Origin: Microbulbifer elongatus
GTDB taxonomy: Bacteria; Pseudomonadota; Gammaproteobacteria; Pseudomonadales; Cellvibrionaceae
Assembly: GCF_020524885.1 (NCBI RefSeq)
Contig: NZ_JAIVKJ010000003.1
Span: 514,102-578,101, forward strand
Direction: 5' to 3'
DNA length: 64,000 bases
Shown here: positions 52,694 to 62,694 of the stretch, piece by piece
How positions within the stretch are numbered: the first letter of the stretch is position 1
Layout of the letters: each line of letters starts with the position of its first letter
Notes under the pieces: model-generated
The model's database searches: none
Told to the model about the DNA's origin: nothing
What the model saw: only the letters and a program-made list of their open reading frames with translations
Position numbers and translations under genes: made by a program

Positions 52694-53566
52694 ATGACCA
52701 TTACTGAATTTATCAAATCCGATGTAAAAGCTGTCCTTCAGGCCGAGGGCCGCTTGCCGTACAAACTGACTTTGGGGGCCATGTCTGAGCATTACAAGGT
52801 CAGCCTGACGCCGGTCAGGCATGCGGTGGATGAGCTGGTCGACGAGGGGGTAATCCACCGGAAGGATAACGGACGGCTGGAGGCAAAGCCGGAGGTCCTG
52901 AAAGGCGTCAAGCTGGAGCCGCCAAAAGAGGACGCCACTGAAAAGAAACTGTACGACATTATTCGCCAGGATGTGATTGCGCGCAGTTTGAACCAGGATA
53001 CCGAGTACCTTCGTGAACAGGCGACGGCGGAGGAGTACGGTGCCGGGCGCACTGTGGTCCGGCAGATATTTTCCCGCTTGGCCGGCGCGGGGCTGATCGA
53101 GCATGTACCCCGTTGCGGTTGGCGGGTGCATCCGTTTAGCGAGCAGGATATGCACGACTACCTGGATATCCGCGAGATGCTGGAACTGAAAGCGCTGGAC
53201 CTGGCCCGCGGCCACTTTACGGATGACGAACTGCAGAAACTGCTAAAAGCGAACAAGCCGGGAAGGGGCAGTGCAAAGTCCGAGTTGGATTTTGATCTGC
53301 ATGATTACTGGATAGAACGCTGCGGCAACCGGTACATTTCAGAGTTCTTCAAGCGCTACAGCCCTTTCTACAACGCACTGTTTAACTACGCGGTGATCGA
53401 CGAGAAAGTGAAAAGGGAAATGGCGCGTGAGCACTGCGAGATTGTGGAGTGCTTACTGGCCAAGGACTGGAAGGGCGCGCGTAAGGCGCTGAGTACACAT
53501 ATCAGGGATCAGCGTGATGCGGTGTCGCGAATGATTGAATACCTGAATCAGAAAAAACCGGCGTAA
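52694..53566 (+). CDS. GntR family regulator with two tandem winged helices
   Basis: 290 aa. First winged helix 15-62 (LGAMSEHYKVSLTPVRHAVDELVDEGVI), second 82-150 (AEEYGAGRTVVRQIFSRLAGAGLIEHVPRCGWRVHPF), then an FCD-type ligand domain to the end (DIREMLELKALDLA; HEHC-like AREHCEIVECLL). Ordinary FadR-subfamily proteins have one winged helix of this kind, so this is a duplicated or degenerate pair. Gene position at the head of the hydroxyproline locus suggests it regulates that locus, with TTGTGTACAAT as a candidate operator. Confidence 0.88.
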   Translation: MTITEFIKSDVKAVLQAEGRLPYKLTLGAMSEHYKVSLTPVRHAVDELVDEGVIHRKDNGRLEAKPEVLKGVKLEPPKEDATEKKLYDIIRQDVIARSLNQDTEYLREQATAEEYGAGRTVVRQIFSRLAGAGLIEHVPRCGWRVHPFSEQDMHDYLDIREMLELKALDLARGHFTDDELQKLLKANKPGRGSAKSELDFDLHDYWIERCGNRYISEFFKRYSPFYNALFNYAVIDEKVKREMAREHCEIVECLLAKDWKGARKALSTHIRDQRDAVSRMIEYLNQKKPA

Positions 53567-53602
53567 TTGCCCCGCAAAATCTGGGCAACTACTCGCAGCA
53601 CG

Positions 53603-53636
53603 AAAAAGGCTTGCCACTCCCGGCAAGCCTTTTTTC
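53603..53636. terminator. Bidirectional terminator between GntR and epimerase genes
   Basis: AAAAAGGCTTGCC-ACTCCC-GGCAAGCCTTTTTT between two convergent genes; strong stem with A and T tracts on both sides. Confidence 0.9.
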
Positions 53637-53638
53637 CA

Positions 53639-54607
53639 TCAGAAGCCGTGGGCAAATGGATCTTCTGGATCGAGAATGATTGTGGATTCCGCACTGATAT
53701 ACGCGCTGCCGGTGATTGTGGGAATGATACGAGCACAGCCATCTCGGGCGGTCGCGGCCGGTTGAAGCTTAGCCTCGAACACACTTCCGATAATACTTTC
53801 CTGTCGCCAAACCTGGCCCGCTTCTATAAGGCCGTCATCGTAAAGACATGCCAGTTTTGCGCTGGTACCGGTACCACAGGGTGAGCGGTCGTAGGCCTTG
53901 CCCGGGCAGAGCACAAAGTTTTTGCTATCTGCGTGACCCGGGTCGCTGGGCGGCGAGAACAGCTCAATATGATCGATTTCTTCACCGTTCTTGCCACATA
54001 TGCCCTGTTCGCGCAGCGCCTGCCGCACCTGCCAGCAGAAGTCGGTAAGCTGGTCGGTATTATCGTGGCTGATGTGCTGACCATGATTGGTAATCAGGAA
54101 GAACCAGTTGCCGCCCCAGGCGATATCGCCGCTGAAACCGCCAATGCCATCCACGTATACCGGCACGCCTTTTCGGTAGCGATAACTGGGCACATTCTCG
54201 ACACTCACCCGATGGTTGTTATGCAGCACGAAAGTGACATCGCCAACCGGCGTTTCGAGGGTGTGGGCCCCGGGCGAAATGAGTCCCCGCCGTGCCAGGG
54301 TCGCGGCGAGGCCAATGGTGCCGTGGCCGCACATACCGAGATAACCGACGTTGTTGAAAAAAATTACTCCAGCTGTGTTAGCGGGATTTTCTGGCGGGCA
54401 CAGCAGGGCGCCCACCAATACATCAGAACCGCGCGGTTCGCAGATCAGGGCAGTACGCAGGTGGTCAAATTCTTCCTGAAACACGGTCATGCGCGTGGCC
54501 ATGCTGCCGGTGCCTAGGTCTGGTCCACCGGCGATGACAACCCGGGTGGGCTCGCCCCCGGTATGTGAGTCCACGACCTGAATTGTGTGATCCTGATAGC
54601 CGTTCAC
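53639..54607 (-). CDS. 4-hydroxyproline 2-epimerase (proline racemase family)
   Basis: 322 aa from a GTG at 54607 with GGAGAG 6 nt upstream; other starts lack one. Converts trans-4-hydroxy-L-proline to cis-4-hydroxy-D-proline. Both catalytic cysteines are present: Cys93 in [11 protein letters not shown] and Cys244 in [12 protein letters not shown], which separates epimerases from the dehydratase branch (Thr at the second site). [13 protein letters not shown] at the N-terminus. First step of the pathway encoded by the neighbours. Confidence 0.94.
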   Translation of the reverse strand: MNGYQDHTIQVVDSHTGGEPTRVVIAGGPDLGTGSMATRMTVFQEEFDHLRTALICEPRGSDVLVGALLCPPENPANTAGVIFFNNVGYLGMCGHGTIGLAATLARRGLISPGAHTLETPVGDVTFVLHNNHRVSVENVPSYRYRKGVPVYVDGIGGFSGDIAWGGNWFFLITNHGQHISHDNTDQLTDFCWQVRQALREQGICGKNGEEIDHIELFSPPSDPGHADSKNFVLCPGKAYDRSPCGTGTSAKLACLYDDGLIEAGQVWRQESIIGSVFEAKLQPAATARDGCARIIPTITGSAYISAESTIILDPEDPFAHGF

Positions 54608-54680
54608 GTTTACTCTCCAGCTTCTTTTTCTAGTGTACGGGCATTTCCTACCCGCGCACATATTCTGCTGTGGCCGATCA

Positions 54681-56255
54681 TCAGATCGGCTCTCTGGTCC
54701 AGTTGCCGTCCACTGATCGCCAGGCGTTCAGCGGGTTTTCATCCTGTAGCAACGGTGGCAGGCGGTGCGGACGCACGTTGTCGTAGCAATCGAGTTTGCT
54801 GAAACGCACCACGGACGCCGGTACCCCCACCGCAGTAAACCCGGGGTGTCCTGAAGCGGGGAAGGGCCCCCCATGGTTCATGGCCGGGGAGACCGCGACA
54901 CCTGTTGGCATTTTGTCATTCAACAGTCGGCCGACCTTGCCGCGCAGAATGGGCTCAATGATCTCGTAGCGCTGATCGTCTGTGCCATCGGAGGCGGAAT
55001 AGATACACCCTGTGAGGTTGCCTTCCAATGAACGCAGGATGTCGGCGGTCTGCTCGGTAGATTCACTGATCACCATTAACGCTGCATTGCCGAAGGCTTC
55101 GGTCTGGAAGGCTTCCGGGCTGCTGAGAAACTCGCTACCGCGCACGGTCAGCAGTGTGTTCGGTATACAGAAACGGGGTTCATTCACCGGTGTGCTATTG
55201 GTGGCGAGAGTTGCCCCCGCCTCGCGCAATTGGGCGATCGCCCGCTGCAGGCCCTGCTGCGTGCCGGCGCTTAACAATGTGCCCGGCTCAGTGCTGTCAA
55301 ATAACTCTCCACAGCGGGCAATAAACAGCTCACCGTCATTATTGGCGGGAACAACAACCAGACCGGGGTTGGTGCAAAACTGGCCAGTGCCCATCAGGCA
55401 GCTGAGGGCGAATTCGCCGGCGAGGGCCTCGCCGTGTTCGCGCAGGGCCCCGGGCAACATCACCACGGGATTGATGCTCGAAAGCTCTGCGTAAAACGGG
55501 GTGCCGACCTTGTCTGCTGCCTGCTTGAGGGCCAGGCCCGCTCGCCGGGAACCGGTGAATGTACCTGCGCCTAGGCGCTTGTCAGCCATCATCCGGCAGC
55601 CATCTTCGCGGCCGATACCGAAGAGCAGTTGCACCGTGGCTAAAGGGAGATCCGCATCCATGAGTGCCTGAAATGCCAGTTTCGCCAGCTTGAGGCAGGT
55701 GCCGGGGTGCGCGTTATGCGCTTTGGCGATGACCGGGTTCCCCGCGGCAATCGCGGCCGCAAAATCACCACCTGCCACGCCGTTGAAGGCGAAGGGAAAG
55801 TTGTTCGGCCCAAAAATCATTACCGGTCCAATGGGGGCGTGCATACTGCGGATATTTGCCGTCGTATCAAGGGTCGCTCGCGTCCATGAATGGTCTCGCG
55901 CCGCCTGGGCAGCGGCACGCAGCTGGCCAGTGGTTCGCGGCAATTCCACACTGCGAAGGCGGGGCTCCAGAGGCAGGCCTGTTTCTTCGTGGGCTAGCGC
56001 GCAGAGTTCGTCTGCCGAGGCTTCGATGGCATCGGCGTACAACTCCAGAAAGCGGGATCTGGACTCCGCAGGTACCTTTTTTAACGTGTTCGCTGCTGCG
56101 CCGGCGGCATCTAACGCAGAATCGCAATCGCTCCAGTTCGAAACCGGATAGGTGCGGTCAATGGTATTGGCAGTCGATGGATTGGTGGGCTGAAAGCGGC
56201 CGCATTCGGCCGCTTGTCGCCACTCACCCGCAATAAGCACGGGGGCTGTGTACAT
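54681..56255 (-). CDS. 2,5-dioxovalerate (alpha-ketoglutarate semialdehyde) dehydrogenase
   Basis: 524 aa NADP(+)-dependent aldehyde dehydrogenase. The ATG at 56255 has GGAGA 9 nt upstream; an ATG at 56273 adds six residues. [32 protein letters not shown] (nucleotide loop), catalytic Glu in [10 protein letters not shown] and Cys in [13 protein letters not shown] are all present. The sequence is of the KGSADH type that ends hydroxyproline and sugar-acid routes, giving 2-oxoglutarate. 5 or 23 bp after the DHDPS-family gene, so one operon. Confidence 0.93.
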   Translation of the reverse strand: MYTAPVLIAGEWRQAAECGRFQPTNPSTANTIDRTYPVSNWSDCDSALDAAGAAANTLKKVPAESRSRFLELYADAIEASADELCALAHEETGLPLEPRLRSVELPRTTGQLRAAAQAARDHSWTRATLDTTANIRSMHAPIGPVMIFGPNNFPFAFNGVAGGDFAAAIAAGNPVIAKAHNAHPGTCLKLAKLAFQALMDADLPLATVQLLFGIGREDGCRMMADKRLGAGTFTGSRRAGLALKQAADKVGTPFYAELSSINPVVMLPGALREHGEALAGEFALSCLMGTGQFCTNPGLVVVPANNDGELFIARCGELFDSTEPGTLLSAGTQQGLQRAIAQLREAGATLATNSTPVNEPRFCIPNTLLTVRGSEFLSSPEAFQTEAFGNAALMVISESTEQTADILRSLEGNLTGCIYSASDGTDDQRYEIIEPILRGKVGRLLNDKMPTGVAVSPAMNHGGPFPASGHPGFTAVGVPASVVRFSKLDCYDNVRPHRLPPLLQDENPLNAWRSVDGNWTREPI

Positions 56256-56277
56256 GGCGAATTCTCCACTCATGGCG

Positions 56278-57177
56278 TTACTTGATCACCGGGCGGGTGG
56301 CGATGGCGGTGTGGATGATATTCAGCACGGATTCTCGCTCCGCCCCGGTCAGTGACAGGCGTGGGTTGCGGCACTGCTCACTGCCGAGACCACACTCCTG
56401 CACCGCCAGTTTGATGTACTGGACCAGCTTGGGTTTGGTATCCAGGTGGAGCAGGGGGGTGTACCAGCGGTACACCTTGCGCGCCTCGTCATAATTGCCA
56501 CTGGTAGCCAGATCCCACATCAGGCGGTTTTCCTGGGGAAAGGCGTTCACCAGGCCGGAAATCCAGCCATGGGCACCAAGGGCAATGCTTTCAAGGGCGA
56601 GGTCGTCAACGCCGCAAAAGAGAACGAAATCGTCGCTGACCAGGTTTGCGATGTCCGTCAGGCGGCGCGGATCATCGGAAGCTTCCTTGACCGCGACGAT
56701 ATTGCTCACACGGCTGAGCTCGGCGACTGCTTCTGCAGATACATCCACGCCGTAACAGGCGGGGTTGTTGTAAACCATTACGGGTAGATCGGTTGCCGCG
56801 GCGACACCGCGGATGTGCGTGACGATTTCATCGGCATCCGCCTTGTAAGACATGGGCGGTAATACCATTAGCCCGTCGACACCCGCTTCTTTCGCGGCTC
56901 GGGCGAAGTTGCAGGCCTGCGAGGTAGTGTATTCAGATACACCGGTCAATACCGGAACCCGGCCGCCTACGTGCTTGACCGTCGCCGACAGCACTTCAAT
57001 TTTCTCTTCCTGGCTGAGTGAGCAGTTTTCCCCCACGGTACCGAGCATTACCAGCCCGTTGATACCTGCTTCCAACATCACATCGAGGTGCTTGAGAGTG
57101 GCGGCAATGTTCAGGGACTCATCGGCATTGAACTGGGTGGTTGCTGCGGGGAATACGCCGCTCCAATCGATTTGCAT
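56278..57177 (-). CDS. DHDPS family deaminase, probable delta1-pyrroline-4-hydroxy-2-carboxylate deaminase
   Basis: 299 aa class I aldolase-type enzyme. Schiff-base Lys164 in VAVKEASDDP and Tyr136 in MVYNNPACYG, GTVGENCSLS (phosphate-like loop) near 46-55. In hydroxyproline clusters this family (LhpC) turns the pyrroline product into alpha-ketoglutarate semialdehyde, used by the next gene product. GGAAGTC precedes the ATG. First gene of the minus-strand operon, under the putative operator at 57256. Confidence 0.92.
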   Translation of the reverse strand: MQIDWSGVFPAATTQFNADESLNIAATLKHLDVMLEAGINGLVMLGTVGENCSLSQEEKIEVLSATVKHVGGRVPVLTGVSEYTTSQACNFARAAKEAGVDGLMVLPPMSYKADADEIVTHIRGVAAATDLPVMVYNNPACYGVDVSAEAVAELSRVSNIVAVKEASDDPRRLTDIANLVSDDFVLFCGVDDLALESIALGAHGWISGLVNAFPQENRLMWDLATSGNYDEARKVYRWYTPLLHLDTKPKLVQYIKLAVQECGLGSEQCRNPRLSLTGAERESVLNIIHTAIATRPVIK

Positions 57178-57255
57178 GTGACTTCCTCATCATGGTCTTA
57201 AAGTGCAAATGGGTAGCCAACATGATTTGTTGAAAAAGCCCTTTGCGTTTAGTTG

Positions 57256-57271
57256 TTATTGTGTACAATAA
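57256..57271. promoter_or_regulatory. Putative GntR operator 1
   Basis: TTATTGT-GT-ACAATAA, perfect 7-bp arms around a 2-bp centre, in the divergent promoter between the deaminase and pepQ genes. The core TTGTGTACAAT recurs at 62604-62614. FadR-subfamily operators are TGT-N-ACA palindromes of this kind. Confidence 0.65.
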
Positions 57272-57390
57272 ATAAAGTTTTAAAAGGCTGTCAACCGTAA
57301 TTTTGTTTTTCGCCGAAGAAATGGCGGGGTTCACGGGGTTCACGGGGATCAGCGGTGCACATATAACAATGAGCTCAAGGGAGAAACCGG

Positions 57391-58770
57391 ATGTCACTGA
57401 CCAACCTGTATAAGCTGCATATCGAAGAGATTGTTCGGCGCCACACCCGCGCCATGTCATTTCACGGGTTTGACCGGGTGGTAATCTATTCTGGTGCACC
57501 CAAGTTGCCGTTCCTCGATGACAACCACTACACCTTCAAGGTGAACCCCCATTTCAAACACTGGGTGCCGCTGCTGGAGCATGCCCAGTGTGCTGTGGAT
57601 TTCCGGGTGGGTGAAAAACCGCGCTTGATCTATTTCCAGCCAGAAGATTACTGGCATAAGCCGCCTGCCGACCCGGAGGGCTACTGGACGGAGAGTTTTG
57701 AGATCGTACTGACGACGTCCTTTGATGATGTGGTCACTGCACTGGCTGGCAACACAGACCGCTGTGCGCTGATCGGCGAGGATGCTTCCTGTCTTCCGGA
57801 GCTGCCCAGGTCGCAGTTAAACCCCTCTGCGTTGATCAATGAGCTCCACTATCACCGCGCCGTCAAAACAGAATACGAGGCGGAGTGCCTGCGGCGCGCC
57901 AACCGCCGCAGTGCGAAAGGCCACCTGGCAGCAGAGGCTGCCTTTATTGCTGGAAAAACCGAGTTGGAGATCCATCACGCCTACCTGGCCGGGGCGGGTG
58001 TGCTGGAGGCCGAGTTGCCCTACGGCAATATCGTGGCGGTAAACGCCCACAGTTCGGTGCTGCATTACCATGGGGCAGATCGGGAGGCGATGTCGCCTTC
58101 CGAGATCCACTCACTGGTCATCGATGCTGGCGCGGACTATCTCGGATATGCCAGTGATATTACCCGCAGCTATGCCTTCCGCAGTGGAGAGTACCAAGAT
58201 CTGTTAAACGCCCTGGATACCGCGCAACAAACACTTGTCGCCGAAGTGGCTGTGGGACAGAGCTTTGTTGATTTGCACTGGCGCGCGCATTACCTGATTG
58301 CCTGTATCCTGCGGGATTTTGATTTCGTGATGATGTCGCCGAAAGATATGGTGAGCGAGGGCATAACCAGTATGTTTTTCCCTTGTGGGTTAGGGCATTT
58401 CATTGGTTTGCAGGTGCATGATGTGGGTGGCTATCTTATGGCGCCCAGGGAGCGTCCGCGCCTGCGCGACCCGCGCGCGCCGTATCTGCGCAATGCGCGA
58501 AATATCGAAGCGGGCCAGGCATTGACCATTGAGCCGGGTATTTATTTTATGGATATGTTGCTCGCTGAACTGTCGAGAAATAAACACAGCTTCAAGGTCA
58601 ACTGGGATAGGATTGATGCCTTCAGAAAATACGGCGGTGTGCGCGTTGAGGATTGCCTTCTGGTGCATGGCGATCAGATCGAAAACCAGTCCAGGGACGC
58701 CTTCTCCGCACTGTCGGCTGAGGTCGGTGGTGAGTCGTTGAAATTGGGTAGTCTGGAAACTACAGATTAA
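57391..58770 (+). CDS. pepQ: Xaa-Pro dipeptidase (prolidase) PepQ
   Basis: 459 aa, long proteobacterial PepQ type. M24 metal ligands: Asp pair in VIDAGADYLGYASDITRSY, His in GLGHFIGLQVHD, Glu in TIEPGIYF and Glu in GGVRVEDCLLV. Cleaves dipeptides ending in proline or hydroxyproline, so it should release the substrate of the hydroxyproline route. First gene of the plus-strand operon with the oxidoreductase 11 bp downstream. Confidence 0.95.
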   Translation: MSLTNLYKLHIEEIVRRHTRAMSFHGFDRVVIYSGAPKLPFLDDNHYTFKVNPHFKHWVPLLEHAQCAVDFRVGEKPRLIYFQPEDYWHKPPADPEGYWTESFEIVLTTSFDDVVTALAGNTDRCALIGEDASCLPELPRSQLNPSALINELHYHRAVKTEYEAECLRRANRRSAKGHLAAEAAFIAGKTELEIHHAYLAGAGVLEAELPYGNIVAVNAHSSVLHYHGADREAMSPSEIHSLVIDAGADYLGYASDITRSYAFRSGEYQDLLNALDTAQQTLVAEVAVGQSFVDLHWRAHYLIACILRDFDFVMMSPKDMVSEGITSMFFPCGLGHFIGLQVHDVGGYLMAPRERPRLRDPRAPYLRNARNIEAGQALTIEPGIYFMDMLLAELSRNKHSFKVNWDRIDAFRKYGGVRVEDCLLVHGDQIENQSRDAFSALSAEVGGESLKLGSLETTD

Positions 58771-58781
58771 GGGGCGGGGGC

Positions 58782-60047
58782 ATGCCAGTGGATAGTTCGC
58801 AGTGCGAGCAGCGCTCAATCGTCGTTATCGGTGCGGGTATCGTAGGTGCTGCGGTGGCAGAGCAGCTGCAGCATCGGGGGCACAAGGTGACCTTGATCGA
58901 CCGGGACTCGCCGGGGCGCGGATGCTCCTATGGCAACGCTGGGCATTTCGCCACGGATGTGGTTTTACCTCTGGCGAATATGAAAACCCTGATGTCGGTG
59001 CCCAAGCTACTAATGAATCCACTGGGCCCATTGTCCATTCGCTGGGGCTACCTGCCTAAAATTTTGCCATGGCTGATGCGATTCGGGATTGCGGCACTGC
59101 CGGCCAATGTCGAGAAATCCTGCCGGCATTTGCGCGCGCTGAATGGTCGATCCATCGAGAGTTATGACCGCCTTCTTGAGCGTACCGGTTTGAGCGAATT
59201 GATGACCAAGCGTGGCGCACTGACCGTCTACGAGCGGCCGGAATCCGCGCACAAAAACCAGTCCACCGTTGACCTTTTGCGTGGCTTTGGCGTGGAGATA
59301 GAAGCGCTTTCCGCAGAGCAGCTGCGGGCGCTGGAGCCAGCACTGGGCGACGGTGTGGCGGGTGGCCTTTACTTCCCGCGCACTGCCCACACTGTTAACC
59401 CCTATCGATTGGTCGCTGCCCTCACCAGAAAATTCAAGCTGGCTGGCGGCGAGGTACTGTGCGGGGAGGTGGTCGGTCTTGGGCGGACGGATGCGTCGGT
59501 GAATATCCGGCTTGCCAGCGGCCAGGAAATCGGGTCCCAGCGTGTAATCCTTGCAACGGGTGCCTGGTCAAAGACACTGGCAGCACAGCTGGGCTATCGC
59601 GTGCCACTGGATACCGAACGCGGCTATCATTTGATGCTTCCCGCGCCCGGTTGTGAGCTTAACCGGCCACTGGTGTCTTTTGAGCGCTCATTTGTGATGA
59701 CGCCAATGGAAGAGGGGCTGCGCCTGGCTGGCACGGTGGAGCTCGGCGGCCTGCAGGCGAAACCCAATTACGAGCGCGCCGATATCCTGTATGACCACGC
59801 GAGGGCACTGTTGCCGGGAATCCGGAACGACGGGGCCGAGCGCTGGATGGGCTTCAGGCCGTCGCTACCGGATTCTTTGCCGGTACTGGGGGCTGCACAC
59901 GATGACCCGCGTATAAGCTTTGCGTTTGGCCACCAGCACCTGGGTTTAACCCAGGCTGCAATCACTGCTGAATTACTTGCGGACCAGATGGAAGGAAAGG
60001 CCACGGAAGTCGACCTTTCCCCATTTTCCATCAAGCGATTTCAATAA
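58782..60047 (+). CDS. FAD-dependent D-hydroxyproline (D-amino acid) dehydrogenase
   Basis: 421 aa DadA-like flavoprotein. Dinucleotide-binding VVIGAGIVGAAVAEQLQHRGHKVTLID (about 15-40), GRGCSYGNAGHF, LATGAWSKTLA, and the C-terminal FGHQHLGLTQAAITAELLA. Within this locus it most likely oxidises cis-4-hydroxy-D-proline, the single-subunit type of D-Hyp dehydrogenase. Its 3' end overlaps the convergent M24 gene by 17 bp. Confidence 0.9.
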   Translation: MPVDSSQCEQRSIVVIGAGIVGAAVAEQLQHRGHKVTLIDRDSPGRGCSYGNAGHFATDVVLPLANMKTLMSVPKLLMNPLGPLSIRWGYLPKILPWLMRFGIAALPANVEKSCRHLRALNGRSIESYDRLLERTGLSELMTKRGALTVYERPESAHKNQSTVDLLRGFGVEIEALSAEQLRALEPALGDGVAGGLYFPRTAHTVNPYRLVAALTRKFKLAGGEVLCGEVVGLGRTDASVNIRLASGQEIGSQRVILATGAWSKTLAAQLGYRVPLDTERGYHLMLPAPGCELNRPLVSFERSFVMTPMEEGLRLAGTVELGGLQAKPNYERADILYDHARALLPGIRNDGAERWMGFRPSLPDSLPVLGAAHDDPRISFAFGHQHLGLTQAAITAELLADQMEGKATEVDLSPFSIKRFQ

Positions 60048-61128
60048 GGTCCCGGGGGAAGTTTGTGAAACTTTCCACGCACTGATCACCCACGAGGATA
60101 TCGTCTTCAATGCGCACGCCGCCCCAGCCCGGAATATAGATACCGGGCTCTACGGTCATTACAAAACCCGCCTCGATGATGGTGTCATCATTTTCCGTGA
60201 AATAGGGCCTTTCATGGGTTTCCAGGCCAATGGCGTGGCCCAGGCCATCGCCGGCAAAGCGGGCGTAAGGGGTGTTGCGCAGGAAGTTCGCGACAATGGT
60301 TGCCGGTTCAGCACAGGGAATACCCGGTAGGATGCTATCCACCCCCAGCTTCTGCGCTTCCTGTACCAGGGCGTAAACTTCCCGCTGCTGCTCGCTGGCC
60401 TTGCCCAGAACAAAGGTGCGGGTCATATCCGAGCGATAACCCTGGATCACCGCACCAAAATCAATGGTGACCAGGTCGCCTTTCTGCAGAACCCGGTCTG
60501 AAGGCATGCCGTGGGGGCGCGAACTGCGCGGGCCGGAGGCGAAAATAGTCGGAAACGCGGTGCCTTCCGATCCCAGGGCCATCAAATTGTGCTCGAGATC
60601 TACCGACGCTTCGCGCTCAGACATCCCCGGTCGGACTTTACTGAGGAGCATTTCCAGAGCTCTATCCGCGATTTCGCCGGCCCTGGCCATATGGGCGAGT
60701 TCGCTCGTGTCTTTTTTGCGGCGCAACATCTCCACCACACCACTGAGCGGTTTGAAATACTCTGGGTCGAAGGCGAGATCAACAGCAATGGCTTGCCACT
60801 GGCTATAGCTAATGTGATCGCGCTCAAAGCCCAGGCGCCGGACGGCACTGTCGTGTGTGAGCCGGCGAATGGTCTCGCCAAGGCTTTCGCGGGCGCGATC
60901 TCGCACGACCACTTCAATCCCGCCTCCGGCGCACTGTTCCTGCGCCTGTTCACCAAATCGGTAGTCGGTAATCAAAAATGCCTGTTCACCAGACACCAGC
61001 AGGCTGGCGACACCCTGCTCATCGCTGGCAAAGCCAGAAAGATAGCGGATGCTTGGCATACTGGTAATCAGCATGCCGTTGATGCCGAGCCGGAAGAATT
61101 GTTTCTGAAGGTTATGTAACCGGGTCAT
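60031..61128 (-). CDS. M24 family Xaa-Pro peptidase
   Basis: 365 aa, creatinase-N domain 1-130 then pita-bread fold: TIDFGAVIQGYRSDMTRTF, GDGLGHAIGLETHERP, TVEPGIYIPGWGGVRIEDDILV, a full metal-ligand set. Shorter than and clearly different from PepQ at 57391, closer to the aminopeptidase P/prolidase type of Firmicutes and marine bacteria. Second proline peptidase of the locus; with the POT gene 32 bp upstream it forms a peptide-import and cleavage pair. Confidence 0.93.
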   Translation of the reverse strand: MTRLHNLQKQFFRLGINGMLITSMPSIRYLSGFASDEQGVASLLVSGEQAFLITDYRFGEQAQEQCAGGGIEVVVRDRARESLGETIRRLTHDSAVRRLGFERDHISYSQWQAIAVDLAFDPEYFKPLSGVVEMLRRKKDTSELAHMARAGEIADRALEMLLSKVRPGMSEREASVDLEHNLMALGSEGTAFPTIFASGPRSSRPHGMPSDRVLQKGDLVTIDFGAVIQGYRSDMTRTFVLGKASEQQREVYALVQEAQKLGVDSILPGIPCAEPATIVANFLRNTPYARFAGDGLGHAIGLETHERPYFTENDDTIIEAGFVMTVEPGIYIPGWGGVRIEDDILVGDQCVESFTNFPRDLIEIA

Positions 61129-61160
61129 GGTATACCTGAAATCTTATTATTGAGGTTATT

Positions 61161-62549
61161 TCATCGGCGGTTGCCGAGTACTCGAATGTGGTACCAGAGC
61201 AGGGCGGTGGCGCAACACACAGACAATGCGGCAAAGCCGCCCCACATCCAGTCTGGCCTGCCGAGGGATTTGGCGAGGTAGCCATAGCCCCAGCCAGAGA
61301 GAAGTCCCGCCACGAGAAAGCCAATCGCCATTGAGAGGAAGTAATAGCCCATAAAGAGCGCAGCCTGGGAAGAGGGCATGGATTCTGCGACGTATTCCTG
61401 GCTCTTGGGTGAGGTCAGCATCTCACCTAACGAAAACGCGATTACTGCGAACACAATTCCGATACCGCCCAGCACTGGCCCGAACCCCATCCACAAAAAA
61501 CTCGCGGCCATTACACAGGTTCCAGATATCAGAACGTGGAGCGAGGCAAAGCGTTTGCTGAACTGGCTAATAGCGACCTGCAAAAGCAGAATGCTGCCGA
61601 AGTTAAACGCGGTGATGAATTCGGGACTAATTTGCCCGGGGGTTCCTTCGCTGATGGTATTGGCTATGGACGGGCTTAAGCTCTCGATCTGTTCCAGCAG
61701 GGGCGAGGTGTCGACAAAATCCCGGATGTAAAGCGGCAGGGTCAAAAACAATTGGTTGTAGCAGGCCCAGAACCCCGACATGATCAGCAGGTAGAGAACG
61801 AATTGCCGGTTCTGCAGTACCTTGGTGATATCCCGTAAGATGCTTTGCCGGTCGGCCGGTACAGACTGAGAGGTTGCACCAGAGGATACTGAAGGCTCGC
61901 GATAGAAAACGAGCAATAAGAAATTGACCGCAATCCAGCAGGCGGCGACGGAAAACACCCAATCCCAGCTAATGCCTTTCACGATTCCCGCCACAACCGG
62001 CCCCACAAAGCCACCCACGTTGATCATGGTGTAGAAAATTCCAAAGCCCAGGGCGCGATTCTGGTTGTTGGTTGTACGGCTGACGGTGGCCACAACAAGG
62101 GGTTTGAAGATTGCCGCCCCCACTGCCACCAAAAGCAGAATGGCAAAAAATGGCCAGAAACCCGAAACCTGGCCGAGCAGGTAATAGCCTGGCGTCATGA
62201 TCGCGAAAGCTAAAAAGAACATGCGCTTGTATCCGTAGCGATCTCCCAGCGCACCGGTAAATACCGGGAGCAGGTACAGCAGGAATGGGACTACCCCCTG
62301 AATCGTGCCGCGCTCTGCATCTGAAAGCCCAAGTCCTCCCTGGCCCACACTGTTGGTCATATACAGGGATGACAGGGTAAAAAAACCATACCAGGCCAGC
62401 CGCTCGAATATCTCCATCACGTTCGCGACGTAGAAACTCGATGGAAAGTATTCCGGCTTCTGCTGGACCGTTGTTTCACAGTTACCTGATTGGTGTCGCC
62501 CTGATGTATCCCCAGCGGTTTCGTTAATCGGTGTTGATATCTGCGTCAT
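61161..62549 (-). CDS. POT/PTR2 family proton-dependent oligopeptide transporter
   Basis: 462 aa from the ATG at 62549 (GGGAAGG upstream). ExxER-type motif in MEIFERLAWYGFF (about 44-56), GALGDRYGYKRMF, about 12-14 membrane helices. POT proteins import di- and tripeptides with protons. A central insert (FVDTSPLLEQIESLSPS) between helices is typical of the longer marine type. Fits uptake of Hyp-containing dipeptides feeding both prolidases. Confidence 0.93.
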   Translation of the reverse strand: MTQISTPINETAGDTSGRHQSGNCETTVQQKPEYFPSSFYVANVMEIFERLAWYGFFTLSSLYMTNSVGQGGLGLSDAERGTIQGVVPFLLYLLPVFTGALGDRYGYKRMFFLAFAIMTPGYYLLGQVSGFWPFFAILLLVAVGAAIFKPLVVATVSRTTNNQNRALGFGIFYTMINVGGFVGPVVAGIVKGISWDWVFSVAACWIAVNFLLLVFYREPSVSSGATSQSVPADRQSILRDITKVLQNRQFVLYLLIMSGFWACYNQLFLTLPLYIRDFVDTSPLLEQIESLSPSIANTISEGTPGQISPEFITAFNFGSILLLQVAISQFSKRFASLHVLISGTCVMAASFLWMGFGPVLGGIGIVFAVIAFSLGEMLTSPKSQEYVAESMPSSQAALFMGYYFLSMAIGFLVAGLLSGWGYGYLAKSLGRPDWMWGGFAALSVCCATALLWYHIRVLGNRR

Positions 62550-62592
62550 GCCTTCCCTCGTCTTGTTATCTGGTTCGTATTTGAGCGGCTTG

Positions 62593-62620
62593 CATATGTT
62601 GTCATTGTACACAACATATG
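62593..62620. promoter_or_regulatory. Putative GntR operator 2
   Basis: CATATGTTGT-N8-ACAACATATG, perfect 10-bp arms, in the divergent promoter between the POT and TonB-receptor genes. The inner ATTGTACACAA (62604-62614) is the exact reverse complement of the 11-mer core of operator 1. Confidence 0.65.
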
Positions 62621-62694
62621 ATTAAGTTGATATTGCGTGCAAAGTGATTTGGCGTGAAATAATAAAGACATCAGGAAAGAGGGTTTAAGAAACC

